Positions 54,001 through 63,968 of a stretch of 64,000 bases of DNA are shown here, in pieces; the stretch's first letter is position 1, and each line of letters opens with the position of its first letter. The DNA is from Capitulum mitella (lineage: Eukaryota; Arthropoda; Thecostraca; Pollicipedomorpha; Pollicipedidae), in assembly GCA_030062745.1 (NCBI GenBank), contig CP099848.1, positions 20,013,081-20,077,080 of the forward strand, read 5' to 3'. Both the position numbers and the translations under genes were made by a program. A model generated the notes under the pieces. It searched no databases. It was given only the letters and a program-made list of their open reading frames with translations, and was not told the origin of the DNA.

Positions 54001-56028
54001 GTCGGGGGAGAGGACAGCCGCACCTGATGTACCTGCAGTGGTACAGTCCAGGAGAGAGGACAGCCGTAACTGGTGTACCTGCAGTGGTACAGTCCAGGAA
54101 GAGGACAGCCGTACATGGTGTACCTGCAGCGGTAGGGGCCAGGGAGAGGACAGCCGTACATGGTGTACCTGCAGCGGTAGGGGCCAGGGAGAGGACAGCC
54201 GTACATGGTGTACCTGCAGCGGTAGGGCAGGGGAGAGGACTGCCGTACCTGGTGTACCTGCAGAGGTGGCGGCCGAAGGAAAGGATAGCCGTACCTGGCG
54301 CACCTGCTGCAATACAGTCCGTGAGGAGGCGGGGCCAGCTCGTACCTGGTGTACTTGCAGCGGTACAGTCCACGCATCTTGTCGGTGAGCGGCGCCGAGA
54401 AGTCGACCCGCAGCTGGAGCGGCCCGGGCGGCAGCGGCTCGGGCAGCAGGCAGGTGAGAGTCTCCTGATCGGCGCTCATCTCCCAGCGCGGCGTGCTGGC
54501 GGCGCCGGCGCGCGTCACCGTCACGCTCAGCACGTCCAGCTCGGCCGCGTTGCAGACGATGCTGGTGCAGGACGACTTCACCTGCGGCGCAGGCGGCGGC
54601 AGCGTCAGGCGCCGGACGTCCAGGTGTGGGCGGACGGCGGCATGCGACACGGCCGGCCGGCACCGGGCCGAGGCGCGGCCAGGTGCAGCCGCGCGCCAAA
54701 AGAGCGGCGCGTCTTCGAGCGGACATCGACGTCTTTGTCAGCGTACAAGGGCCCACCTGTGCGCTCAGGGCTAACATGACAGGAAGCGCCTATATACGGC
54801 GATGGCGTGCGCGGCGTCGGGCGACCGAAACCGCCGGAGCGCAACGGCAACCGTACGGCGGCGTGCATCCGCCGCGCGGCGAGCCGGCGGCGGGCATGGC
54901 GTGCCGCAGTCCATCAGGGGCCGGTCTCGGTCGGCGATTTTCCGCCGCCGGCCCGGCCCGGCGGGGCTCCGCCAGCCGCGCCGGCGCCCGCCCCGGCACG
55001 GGCCGGCCGGCGGCCGCTTTGTGCCGGTCCGCCGGCCCATTGTCGGCGGTCGGAGCGGCCGTGTTTCGCGGCGCGGAAGCGACGCCACACGTCGCCGCCG
55101 TCGGCGGCGCGGCGGGTGACGGCCCGTCAGCGGGCGGCCCCGAGTGTCGGCGACACGGATGTGTCCGCGGCCCCCGCGGATGACGTGGCGCCGCCGGGCT
55201 CGGACGCCGCAAACGGACGCGCTGCAGACTTGGGTGCCAGCCATGTCGGGGGCCTAGCTAAGGGACTGGGGCCGAGTTAGCAGCTCAGGGGCGGACAGGC
55301 TTAATGGGAGCTCCGACAGAATGAGCGTCAATGCAGCATCCCGAAGGGTGCTGACGGTTTGCACAGCAGAACTGCATTCTCGACTCTGCGCTGGGACCAT
55401 TTTGTAGCAAGCCCTCCACCGACCAATAGGAAAGCAATGTGAAAGGTGAAAACCGGGTTAGAGGAGATATACTTTCTCGAAGTCGAAGGTTATTTCTTTA
55501 TTTGAGGCTTTACAGACACTTGGAACTCTTCGGTCGCAACTCCGCGTTTGATGCTTGCTTTCTCAGGGCTATGAATGAATGATCCCATAAAATGTCCTGT
55601 AACTAACAATTAGCCTGGCGAGCAGATAAATGATACCCAGAAATGCAGCATCTCAACAGGACTACCTGACCCTCCGCACTCGATTTCCGATGATGTCAGT
55701 ACCAAATGGGCCCGACATGGATTCTGGGAACAGGTCTGCCGCGCAATCCAACGGTCCTCTTCGACCACCCAGTACGGGCAATCACGAACGGTTCCGAACA
55801 TCCCCTGCCCACAAACTCGCCCCACACACGCACACAAACCGGAGGCGGCGCCCGGCAGGCCGGCCAGCCCGCCACTGACCTCCAGGTCGCAGACGACTGA
55901 CTGACCTCCAGGTCGCAGATGACGTGGCCGGTGAAGGTCAGCTTGACCAGATCCGGGTGCAGGTGGAGCGTGTAGTGGCGCGGCACTACGGTCTTGGGCA
56001 GCCGCTGGAACTCCACGGTGCCGGTCAT
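32542..56028 (-). CDS. NPEPPS: Puromycin-sensitive aminopeptidase, M1 family (15 exons)
   Basis: Zinc aminopeptidase of the cytosol that trims peptides left by the proteasome. Exons, in order: 55906-56028, 54346-54581, 52992-53142, 43407-43589, 42006-42120, 40495-40789, 39712-39835, 38743-38977, 37270-37435, 36614-36719, 35845-36064, 34418-34617, 33896-34003, 33103-33225, 32542-32751. They sum to 2595 bases (864 residues; human short form about 875) and every phase agrees. Key sites: substrate motif GAMEN at 270-274, split by intron 5; zinc motif HELAH at 306-310 with the third ligand Glu329 in WLNEGY; transition-state Tyr392 in GISYDKG. The residue after HELAH is Met rather than the usual Gln. 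The C-terminal HEAT-like region ends NAAWLERDRAAIADYL. Introns carry several minisatellites and a dead LINE. Identification is secure; start ATG 56028 is the first in the family-like frame, but an upstream exon is possible. Confidence 0.96.
33103..33225 (-). CDS. NPEPPS: NPEPPS exon 14
   Basis: Acceptor GGGTTTGGCAG, donor AAG|GTTGGA, 41 codons, phase 0. Encodes DDVRAQESVFVMISVSSN and LTWDFYKQNWQILCDRYK. Confidence 0.93.
33896..34003 (-). CDS. NPEPPS: NPEPPS exon 13
   Basis: Acceptor CCTCTCCGCCAG, donor TCG|GTGGGT, 36 codons, phase 0. Encodes LYREAEMHEEKNRIAHALGS and VLEFALS. Confidence 0.93.
34418..34617 (-). CDS. NPEPPS: NPEPPS exon 12
   Basis: Acceptor CCCCGCCCGCAG, donor AAG|GTGGGC, phase 1 to 0. 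Encodes HMTTLLRPLVIAHLV and LHADLRSAAYRAVLKRGGKD. Confidence 0.94.
34625..35840 (-). repeat. CTGACC pentamer-type array filling NPEPPS intron 11
   Basis: On the gene strand the intron is dense with TGACC/CTGAC blocks (AGGTC/AGGTCA on the plus strand), densest at 35500-35840 just after the exon 11 donor and again at 34625-34670 just before the exon 12 acceptor. The units are degenerate (GACC, GGCC, GATC variants). Confidence 0.85.
35845..36064 (-). CDS. NPEPPS: NPEPPS exon 11
   Basis: Acceptor GGCCGCCGCAG, donor GAAA|GTAAGT, phase 0 to 1. Encodes DEDEFTVWSCLLSCLRRL and SIHGRLGWHQQDGE. The CTGACC-type array begins right after the donor. Confidence 0.95.
36614..36719 (-). CDS. NPEPPS: NPEPPS exon 10
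   Basis: Acceptor CCGGTCGCAG, donor CTG|GTGAGT, phase 2 to 0. Encodes VQYPPEMLEQFKSAI and DRNGLVDDLFAL at the start of the helical C-terminal domain. Confidence 0.94.
37270..37435 (-). CDS. NPEPPS: NPEPPS exon 9
   Basis: Acceptor CGTCTCCAG, donor TACAG|GTAAGC, phase 1 to 2. Encodes QMWMVPLSFSSS and DWVKLNPGSVGFYR of the beta-sandwich domain III. Confidence 0.95.
38743..38977 (-). CDS. NPEPPS: NPEPPS exon 8
   Basis: Acceptor TCCGGCGGCAG, donor GACG|GTATGG, phase 0 to 1. Encodes DFKRGMNLYLRRHQFGNTFT, EDLWAALEEVSGKPVADVM and TRQTGYPVVRV. Confidence 0.95.
39712..39835 (-). CDS. NPEPPS: NPEPPS exon 7 (active-site Tyr)
   Basis: Acceptor CTGTCGCAG, phase 2 to 0. Encodes TSHPIEVPVSNPAEVDEIFD and GISYDKGACVIRMLHEFLGH. 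The donor is GAG|GCGAGT (GC type); the nearest GT donors break the phase. Confidence 0.92.
40495..40789 (-). CDS. NPEPPS: NPEPPS exon 6 (catalytic core)
   Basis: Acceptor CCGCCAG, donor CTCAG|GTGAGG, phase 1 to 2. Encodes [28 protein letters not shown] and HLWLNEGY: both zinc histidines, the catalytic Glu and the third zinc ligand are all here. Confidence 0.97.
42006..42120 (-). CDS. NPEPPS: NPEPPS exon 5
   Basis: Acceptor GCCCGCCAG, donor TCCG|GTGAGC, phase 0 to 1. Encodes GRFALDCAAKILPYYKGYFG and PLPKMDLIAIPDFAS; the glycine of GAMEN is completed in exon 6. Confidence 0.95.
42190..43000. repeat. 31-bp minisatellite in NPEPPS intron 4
   Basis: About 26 units with plus-strand consensus GTACCGCAGCTGTGGCGGAT ACGGCCCGACT. 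Towards 42770-42990 a higher-order repeat of four units (about 124 bp) appears twice, marked by GGCCGATAGGCCGGACTGTA. The array ends about 65 bases before the exon 5 acceptor. Confidence 0.95.
43407..43589 (-). CDS. NPEPPS: NPEPPS exon 4
   Basis: Acceptor CGTCCGCAG, donor GAGCAG|GTACGA, phase 0 to 0. Encodes ETTPVMSTYIIACVVGEFDH and VRIRVYTPLGKSEQ. It lies 9.4 kb from exon 3. Confidence 0.95.
43590..47120. other. NPEPPS intron 3, proximal part
   Basis: 44200-44720 and 45090-45430 are very GC-rich, with GGCCGGCC runs and many CpGs; 45500-47100 is of ordinary composition. Many long frames occur in the GC-rich parts on both strands with no recognisable protein. No RNA gene is seen. Confidence 0.5.
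47125..50600 (+). pseudogene. Dead L1/Tx1-type non-LTR retrotransposon (LINE), antisense in NPEPPS intron 3
   Basis: Fragments of endonuclease and reverse transcriptase follow in the right order but in shifting frames with many stops. Endonuclease: LQETHSDEHVEQFW near 47270 and FSHGGSKSRRVATLFNPK near 47330. Reverse transcriptase: KGNTSSGPDGYTVSLLSF near 48380, YKLLTKTLAKRMNRVIGN then HTGFLKGRFIGESVRL near 48610-48720, and the catalytic region SAYADNILL near 49090, where the usual Asp-Asp pair reads Asp-Asn. Later: YENGGLKVPDLRT near 49510 and TENMLHLLG near 50355. It is long inactive. Edges are approximate; I see no clear target-site duplication. Confidence 0.85.
50930..51025. repeat. Compound TA/TG microsatellite in NPEPPS intron 3
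   Basis: ATACATATATACATAC, then (TA)n, then (TG)n to about 51023. Simple-sequence DNA only. Confidence 0.95.
51030..52980. other. NPEPPS intron 3, distal part
   Basis: 51030-52250 shows no feature. 52270-52980 is strongly GC-rich with degenerate CCGGCCGG repeats running into exon 3. Confidence 0.5.
52992..53142 (-). CDS. NPEPPS: NPEPPS exon 3
   Basis: Acceptor TTGGCGCAG, donor ATG|GTGAGT, phase 2 to 0. Encodes PSGEERFAAATQFEATDARR, CFPCWDEPALKATFDI and DRVALSNM, the most conserved part of the N-terminal domain. Confidence 0.95.
53150..53450 (-). repeat. CTGACC pentamer-type array upstream of NPEPPS exon 3
   Basis: The same degenerate TGACC/CTGAC repeat as in intron 11, occupying the 300 bases immediately before the exon 3 acceptor at 53142. 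Similar repeat, different intron. Confidence 0.85.
53910..54380 (-). repeat. 44-46 bp tandem array seeded by the NPEPPS exon 2 donor
   Basis: About ten degenerate units. The first spans the exon 2 end (GGACTGTACCGCTGCAAGTA then CACCAG|GTACG). Later ones read TACCGCTGCAGGTACACCA followed by T/G, GTACGGCTGTCC and a CCCTGGCCC linker. Three central units are near identical. All lie in intron 2 except the first. Confidence 0.9.
54346..54581 (-). CDS. NPEPPS: NPEPPS exon 2
   Basis: Acceptor GCGCCGCAG, donor ACCAG|GTACGA, phase 0 to 2. Encodes SIVCNAAELDVLSV through DFSAPLTDKMRGLYRCKYT of the N-terminal domain. Its last bases seed the tandem array that follows. Confidence 0.93.
55875..55919 (-). 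repeat. 26-bp tandem duplication of the NPEPPS exon 1 donor
   Basis: The 19-base block CTGACCTCCAGGTCGCAGA (plus strand) occurs at 55875-55893 and 55901-55919, period 26. On the gene strand both copies read CTGGAG|GTCAGT. Confidence 0.93.
55906..56028 (-). CDS. NPEPPS: NPEPPS exon 1
   Basis: 41 codons, phase 0. Encodes MTGTVEFQRLPKTVVPRHY and LHLHPDLVKLTFTGHVICDLE, the N-terminal beta-saddle start. Donor GAG|GTCAGT is duplicated 26 bases downstream. Confidence 0.9.
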
Positions 56029-56099
56029 CGTGGCGGGTGTGTCTCTGTCTCTCCGGCGAGAAGCGCCGACACAGCCGAACGCAGCGGGCACTTGCAACG

Positions 56100-56415
56100 G
56101 ACCTGCCGGGCCACGGGGAACACGTGGAGATAACCGCACTGCGAGTCAACGGTGAACCGTCTCAACTCCGTACCGACACGCATGGACCTGCGGGGTAGCG
56201 GAGAACACGCGACAATAACTGCACCGAGAATAACAATAACAGTGAATTATGTCACCTCTGTACAGACTGCAGACATGCGGGGTAACGGAAAACAAGTGAA
56301 GATAACTGTACTGCAAGTCAACAGTGAACTGTGTCACCTCCGTAAAGACTATGCACCTGCGGGGTAACGGCGAACACGTGAAGATGACTGTACTGCAAGT
56401 CCACAATGAACCAGT
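56100..56415. repeat. About 82-bp tandem repeat upstream of the NPEPPS ATG
   Basis: Four degenerate copies marked by TGCGGGGTAACGG.GAACAC near 56110, 56189, 56278 and 56359, each followed by GTGAAGATAACTGTACTGCA-like sequence. It lies 70-390 bases 5' of the coding start and may sit in the promoter or 5' UTR. Confidence 0.8.
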
Positions 56416-59400
56416 GCTGGCAAAAATGACCTGCGCAGCAACAGCAAGCAGGCGACGAGAACCGCATCGTCAACAACGAATAGGCGCTGGCATGGGTTGA
56501 ACTTTAATGCAGTTTTGGGATGTTCGCGAATTCCCAAATTTAGGCAGAACTAACAGTATGTTTCTTATGTGGCACTGCATGACCAGAAAGGGCCTCAACA
56601 TAATGTCTGAATCTCGATGAGTTATAAGCATCCTCACGAATTGCAAAAATATCATAAATAGCATTGCGCGTATCATATGACGCAGGGAAAAAATGATCTT
56701 CAAATTGGTGTTCGCATCTCCGCGGATATTGGAAGCGTTCCGTCCCTGGCAATTGTTCTCAGCTGCGGGTTCACGAACAGCGGGCACCGGCGAGGGCTCG
56801 AGATCTAACAGACATGGTTACATGCACTAGTACCTGCATAGCAACCAATACTGGTGCGGGCAGTGACTCACATCCTCACTTACCTACCTACCACCGAACC
56901 AGCAAGCACCCCGTCCCGCCGGAGCGACCACAGGCCAAGCCGCGCCGACGCGGCCGCCTTTTAACCAATGGTGACGGGCACTCTGCCCCCCCCCCCCCTC
57001 CACACACGTGCCTCCGGCCGCACGTGTCGCCCGTGCCGCGTGCACTCACGTAGCGGGGTCGTCACAGGACGACCGTGACGGAGCGCGCCTCGCCTCTGCC
57101 AGTCAGTTCGGTGCTCACACGCTCACTGTTTGCACGGCGCGCGAACGGTGCCCGCCGCCGGTCGGAGCTGGGTGTGGGGGGAGGGGGTACGCGTCACGGC
57201 CGCGCTGTGCTAATGGGGCCCGTTCTGACGTGGCCGACGCGACACACCGCGGCCGGGGGGGCCGGCCAGGCACACCGACCGTTTCAGGTCTGTCAGCGAC
57301 CACGCTTCTCACGGCAGACGGCCGTGAACTCCCGGCATCGGGAGCGTTTCAGCGCCGCCAGGATCACTCACTGGCGGAGGCGGCGCTGCGCCCCTGAGAA
57401 CGGGCCCATAAATGGTATCTTACTCCTTCGTCTTATTCTCTGAACATTCGACTGACGGCACTGACATTTAACTGATTGGTGTGTGCGTTTGTTCGCGGCA
57501 CGTTTTCACGGATTTCAGAAACATACCCCAACTAGATGTCAGCGTTGCTTGTCTTGGATTTATCTTGCACTACGCGATTATTGTCACACAGCACATCCGG
57601 TACTACCCTAATTAAAGGAACTGGCTTGTCTGGCACACCCATAAGTGCATCGACTGTGACAACACAAAACATCTACCAATTTCCTTGCAATGCAGTTCTA
57701 TGGAAGGGAGCACAACACCTTAATTAGAAAGACTGGTTCTGCCGTTGGTTCTACCTGCGCCGTTCATCAACCGACCACAGCAGCTATGGTGTGTCCGGCT
57801 TGTCCGATTCGAGAACTCACTTGAGTATTCTGCATCAGAGCTGAATAGTCAGTAAGTTGAAAAAAATCCTGCGATGCATGAATTCAACATTATCACCGAG
57901 GATTCAACGGCAAATACATATGAGTTTAACTATATTCACTATGGTGATTTTTATCTGTTGGGAATACTAATACCAGTATATTCTGGATGTGAGACAATGA
58001 GGCACATAAATCACCTATGCTATAAGCAGAACCCTATTAAAAATAAAACTATCTAGCCATCACTGTTCAAAGGAGTTTATGGCTATAAGATTATCACACA
58101 TGGAAAAACTTAGTGTGCAACTTGTTGCAAACTAAAGACAAACAATGACGTCCAGCATAGCACACAGAGGTAACTTAGTAGTTTTCCTAGTTACTGAAGT
58201 AAATAAGATGCCACATTTCCTATCCCTGAATAGCTTCCCAACTGAAAATCAAGAACGTATCACGAGATTTCAAATCGCTTCGGAATAATGTGCATTTTTC
58301 ACCAACGCATTCATCTACAGTGAAGAATGAGAACACTCAACACAAATGATCTTTCAAAAGGTACACAACGGTTACACTGCCTACCCTTGACAGTAATCCC
58401 TGCTAACTGTCACTGTCCCTGTGCTATCCGTCACGACTCGTTTTAACTGTTCACATCCGTTGAAGTCAGAGTATCATTCTTCACTACGATGTTGATGAGG
58501 GCGATACAATGGCTTCACCATAAAGCCTATTGCCTGGAGCGGATCGGCCTTACTACGTCTCCAAACAAGGATTATTTTTCCGAAATATATCAGTGGCATA
58601 AAACGCACCGTCCTACCAATATGGCAATAAAAGAAATCGCATTTTTCTATTTCCTACGCAGCGATTCGTTCCCACAATACACGGAAAAAAATGTATCATG
58701 AGTCACCAAAGTCACCCTCTGAAATCCTTCAGCCGAGCGCTACATGGCGTTTACTGTTACGAAACAAGTAAGGTAACTATCTGCTTCTGAAGCGAACCCT
58801 GTCCTCTATCACGCGGCAATGTTAGCTGAACCGAAAATGTTTCCGTGCCAGGGAACAGGTTTCACGTCAATCGTGAGGGCGGCCAGCAACGGTAAGACAA
58901 GGTCATTCTTCTTTTTTAGCCAGCGGCTTGTTGCCAGTACTTCCTACAATCCGATACAGGTAGGTCAAACAACATCGACCTCTGATTTGATAACAAAGGT
59001 GGCGAGCTGTAAAAAACTGTTCACAGTTCCTCGTAAGTTCGATCTGATCCTATATTCTGAGTCCAAAGTTGAACACAGGTCCAATGGAATAGTCCGGAGA
59101 GATATCGAAATTAAGTGATCTCCACGAGCTCCAATGTCGCAACAGTGGCTCATTCGGACGTCCCTTGCACGTCCAAGACGTCAACAGCCACCAGGGCACT
59201 CAGCTCATCGAAAAGAACCAAAGAACACGAATGAGTCAAACAGCGATAAGTCAGCGAATGCTCTCAACCTTCATCTCACACCAAAATTGGGTCCAATAAG
59301 TCCAACGCATCTCAAAAGAACCGAAACATGAAAAACGGAAAGAATAAGCCGGCGGGTTGAAAGCAAAGCTCATATCGCGCCCATATCAACACGCTTGAAG

Positions 59401-61500
59401 CGCAAAAGGTCGCATATGTTTGCTGGGGAATGTATTCGACAATGAAGAAAAGCTTGCATGTTTCCCTTTCCATCCAAAGGCACAGCCATGGACTATCTAA
59501 CCCAGTTAGGTGCTACGTAAACTATGGCACAGCCATAAGAATATTGCTGCCAAATCTGGAAAAAGCATGACTTTGTGTGTGGATCATGATCCCGCACCTT
59601 AGTGATCACACTTGGATACTACCCTGAGTCAGTGACAGGCTGCAAAAGAACCTCATTATGGTTTACAACCTCACGGGTGGGCCGCCAGGAGTAAGTGTTA
59701 CTCCTAGCTCAGTCGATCGCCCCGGACTTTGCAATCTAGTGTGTCCACGATCACTGCAGCCTGCAATGCCTGCAGCCTTCTCAACGCATTCAGCCGACGG
59801 GGCGTATCCCTTGCAGACCACCGTGCACAAGGAGGCCGACACGCCAGGCCACAGAAAATAAACGAAACGCGATGGAGTCGCCCAGCGGCTAATTAATCGG
59901 TTTTCCGCTGCACGGTTCTCTGCAGAGTTACACAGAACAGTCCACACACACGCTGTCATCAATACCGTACGCCTGTGAAAACAAACCGCGAGGCACGGAT
60001 GACCAACACCGACGCCGTTGTCCAAACACTGCCATGCCCGTCCCCGGAAGACATCTTTCACGAGTGGGCGAACCACCCGCGACGCCAGCCGACTTCACAG
60101 TGAACCGTAAACCGCCGCCGAAACAGGCTCGCGGAAAGACCGCCGCCGACCGGCGACAGACCAGCGCTGCTCCGGCCGCCGCCGACCAAACACAGGGGCG
60201 GCCGGGCGCAGCGCGCAACAAGCCTGTCAATCGGACCGGCCGCATCCTGGTGGCCGCGTGACGGCCGCCGCCGGCTCCGACCGGCGGCCGCGCCGGTCGG
60301 CTCCATCTGATAGGCGGTAACCCGTCCGGCGCGCGGGAGTCGGCGGCCGAGCGTCCGCGCGCCGCCGCGGCCGGCCGGCCGGCCGGCCCAGGCCCGGCGC
60401 TGCGGTTGGCAGGGCGCGCCGTGCCGGCGCCGGATCCCAGGCCGGATGTAAAGCCGGTGCATTGTATTGGTCTTGCGACAATGCAACGTCAGCTATTGCT
60501 ACATCTGTTCGCGTGCATAACGCAAGCAATTAATCTTCATGGGTCTACACGCCTCGCGTCCATTCTTAATGGTACGAGCAAGACGAAAATCCGAATACAT
60601 GAGACATTCAAACTTCTCAACGGTAGGAAACGTAACGATATTCCCTTAACACTAAGCCTCAATAGCAACTCTTTCTCAAAGCCGTTCGCAAAAAGGCAAC
60701 CATGTTTGCACTTTTTCACCGCCACCAAGTACATGGTCAGAAACTTACGCCCCCTGCCGGCGATCTGCATCTACGAATGATAGAAAGAACAGAGGGAACA
60801 TTTTAAAGGTCTTGTAGCGCCTGCCTGAATGACTGCATTATCTCCGTTTTTCCCCTAAAACAAACAGGCCACGACAGCACAGCAGGTCATATTACGTCAA
60901 CGTGGTTACTAAACAATACATTTTTCGGAAAGACGGGGAACAAGACATTCTGGCTATGATGCGCGACGTGACGATAACATACCATAAGAATACCTTTTCG
61001 GGAATAATTTGAGTAAATACGACGTCATTTCAAATCAGGTCAAGTCCTTTGTAAGCGCGCTTATCAGTAGGCCAAGGTGTGACATTACCTACTCGGTGAA
61101 ACTTTGTCATTTCTGCTTTGATTACGGCCAATTATTACTTGCTTCAGGACTTAACGACAGTATTAAATATCGCGAAGCACAAAGCAAGGACACACATAAG
61201 ATTATCACACATTATATCATGCTAAATGAAAAATCCCATTCCGATATAAATGTCCAAATGTAAAGAATGTAGCATGTTTTCACAAAGCAACAGATGCAAC
61301 CAAGTAATGATGTATCAGTCAATAAATCAATAGCATTTGTCAATAACTTAGTAGTTGACTGATTACAGTTTCCGAAGCATACGTGAGTAAATGCGTTGTT
61401 TCATGTTCTAAGTCCAAATACTGAAGGCATACAAAGAAAATCTAGATACCTAAAACAAGGCGTTGGCGAGGAAGGGGTGTATTCATTGACAGTAAAATAA
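56416..61500. other. Intergenic region right of NPEPPS
   Basis: No gene recognised. 57000-57400 and 60080-60430 are GC- and CpG-rich; the rest is AT-rich. Frames up to 142 codons exist but none shows a recognisable motif. Confidence 0.5.
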
Positions 61501-61519
61501 CGTCATTCAAACTCGAAGG

Positions 61520-62810
61520 ACTCGGGGGGCCTCCGAGTGCTGTCATCGGTGACCTGGGCGGCCGAGATTTGGTGGGTAGATAGACCAGCACTAGGGCTGT
61601 TCAATGGTACACCATATGGCGGGAAGGATGCAATGGGTCATGTGCAGCGCGCGTTCGTCTTTTACAACTCCCTGTTTCTGATAGGCCAATTCCCGGGACA
61701 CAAACGGCGCATTGGGGTGCGACGGTGCGTTGGAAAGGCGAACGGGTAGCTTGAACGATCAATATCAAATGTTCAGGCCCAAACGGGGGTGCAGCTTGCA
61801 CGTGAAGCGCGAGGCGCCCAAGGTTAACATCCCGCCTTCACTATCGCAAAACTACTACCGCTGGGATGCTGAGAATTGGCGGGCAAGAACATGTGATAAA
61901 TACCGTTCCACATATACCGTCGCGCGTGGTGAGTTCTACCCGTCTGCCATCCAGGCCTTAGGTTTGGGGACCGATGATACTGGAGGCGCCAAATTTTACA
62001 GCCGGCCGAAAAGTCACGAACGCCGTCCAAGATCACGATATCACGTATATCATATAAGATCACGTCTGTATCCAAGGATACAGACCAAACGGCAGGAAGA
62101 GTCGGTGAAAGTCAGGGCCCCAATTGTGGGCGCGTGCTTTTGTGGTCGACACCCACGTGCAATCCACGTGGCGACCAACAGACACGTGTTTCGATTTCGA
62201 CTCGGAGCCTCCGAGGGCCTGAAACAGTGACCTAGGCGGTTGAAATAAAGTGGGTACATCGACCAGCACCATGGCTGTCTAACGGTACCCCATATGATGA
62301 GGAGGGTGCAGCGGGTCACGTGTAGCGAACGTGCGCCTCTTTTTAACCCCTACGTTTCTTATGGTCCAATTGCCGGGACCCAAATGGCGCAGTTTGCTGC
62401 TGTGCTGGCTTGCACAGGCTGACGGGCAGCTAAGCGATCAATTTCAATGGCTCCAGGCCGAAACGGGGTTGCAGCTTTGCACGTGAATCGCTTGGTGCCT
62501 AAACGATTAGCATCCCTCTTTCATCGCCGCCAAACTACTAGCGCTGGGATGTCAAAAATTGGTGGACAGGGCACGTCTGCATGCCAATAGCCTCAGCCTG
62601 ATGCGTGCCGGACGCACGTGCTGAGGTATATCCGTCTGCCATACAGGCCTTTGGTTTGGGAATCGCCGACGTTGGAGACGCCAAATTTTGTGGTGGGCTG
62701 CAAAGTCGCAAACACCATCAAGGACAAGCAAGACTCAGGGCATCAGTGGCAAGAGTCACTCATGTGAGCGTGCAACTAGTTGGACTTGGGGTCCTCCGTT
62801 TGCGCGAAGG
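61520..62810 (+). repeat. About 670-bp tandem duplication
   Basis: Two diverged copies starting near CCTCCGAG...GTGACCT at about 61530 and 62205. Shared landmarks: GACCAGCAC near 61585 and 62263, CACGTGAA near 61799 and 62483, CGCTGGGATG near 61859 and 62541, and GACGCCAAATTTT-like sequence near 61987 and 62675. No coding potential is conserved between copies. Confidence 0.8.
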
Positions 62811-62879
62811 TGCACGATTCATTTCTATCTGCACGACGAGGACGGCATGTGTCGTTTCACAGGGGTAATGCTGGTAGTA

Positions 62880-63470
62880 GGCGGGTGCGCAGGTCTGAGT
62901 GCGATACAAAGCTTCAGTTTTGACCCCAAGCGAACAATGTAACGCGCTGGTTTGTCTCTGGTTCAAAATCGAAGGAGACGAAAGCGTGATCTGCACGCTT
63001 TTAGTGAATGATATTTCATACATGGCGGTCGCTCAGAAAAATTCCGATTGTGGTGCCTGTGTGTGTGTTCAAGCTTCGGAACTTCTACCGTCCGAATGCG
63101 CCAAACGATCGCAACACAAGCGACATTCTGGCCATTCCTGCCTGGCGACATTTGCAGTGTTCTGAGTGATCCCATTCCGGACGTCATCAAATAGCTTGCG
63201 GTCGTAGCCGGGTGACCTGGGCGTGCGTCTGTGCATCCGACAGTGTTCGCGCCCTGTCGACCGCGAAAAATTTTCAAAGCTCACTGAGTGCCGGTAATAT
63301 GGTCTTTTACTGGTTGGTTGGCTATTGGGGCTTAGGGGCGCACCGACTACAGGGTCATTCGGCGCCCAGGTCTTTTACTGGTGATGTTGGTAATGCTGGT
63401 ACTAAGCGGGTACACAGGTCTGGTGCGATACAAAGCTTTAATTTTGCCCCCATGCCAGCCGTGTAACGCG
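62880..63470 (+). repeat. Second pair of diverged direct repeats
   Basis: GCGATACAAAGCTTCAGTTT near 62900 and GCGATACAAAGCTTTAATTT near 63427 lie in about 75 bases of matching sequence (both followed by GTAACGCG), about 525 apart. Probably part of the same repeat family as 61520-62810. Confidence 0.65.
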
Positions 63471-63877
63471 TTCGTTTACCTCTACTTCATACACTTTGCT
63501 GGTTCACTTATTAAGTTAAATTAAATATGTCGGTTCACGTATCAATGTTAATCAATCAACGTAATCAAAATCTTGACGCGCATAGCTCCAAGGCACACCA
63601 TGTCCGTTTTCTGCATTCAGTACAACCTAGTGATTTCTACTAAATAGCTGCAGACCAGTCACCCGACAGGCAACAAATATCAAAGAGAAGACTGGGATTA
63701 ATACGAAATCAGTTATATTTTCATCAACGCGGAGGGAAGATCGCCTTAAGCTGCTCATCTCCATTTTCGTTGACCAGCCTTCCTGATTCTTGATTGTACT
63801 GGTCACCAGATAGGACCCCTGGCTTCCGGCCAGCTTAACCCAGCTAAGAAGGCCGCTTCGTTACCCGACTGGCCAGC

Positions 63878-63900
63878 AATATATATATATATATATATAT

Positions 63901-63968
<68 letters not shown>

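Noticed and set aside
53628-54345. Extension of NPEPPS exon 2 into a 340-codon frame
   Set aside because: Kept as a finding only. The family sequence continues at exon 3 after the donor at 54346, so the extension is intronic in the main transcript.
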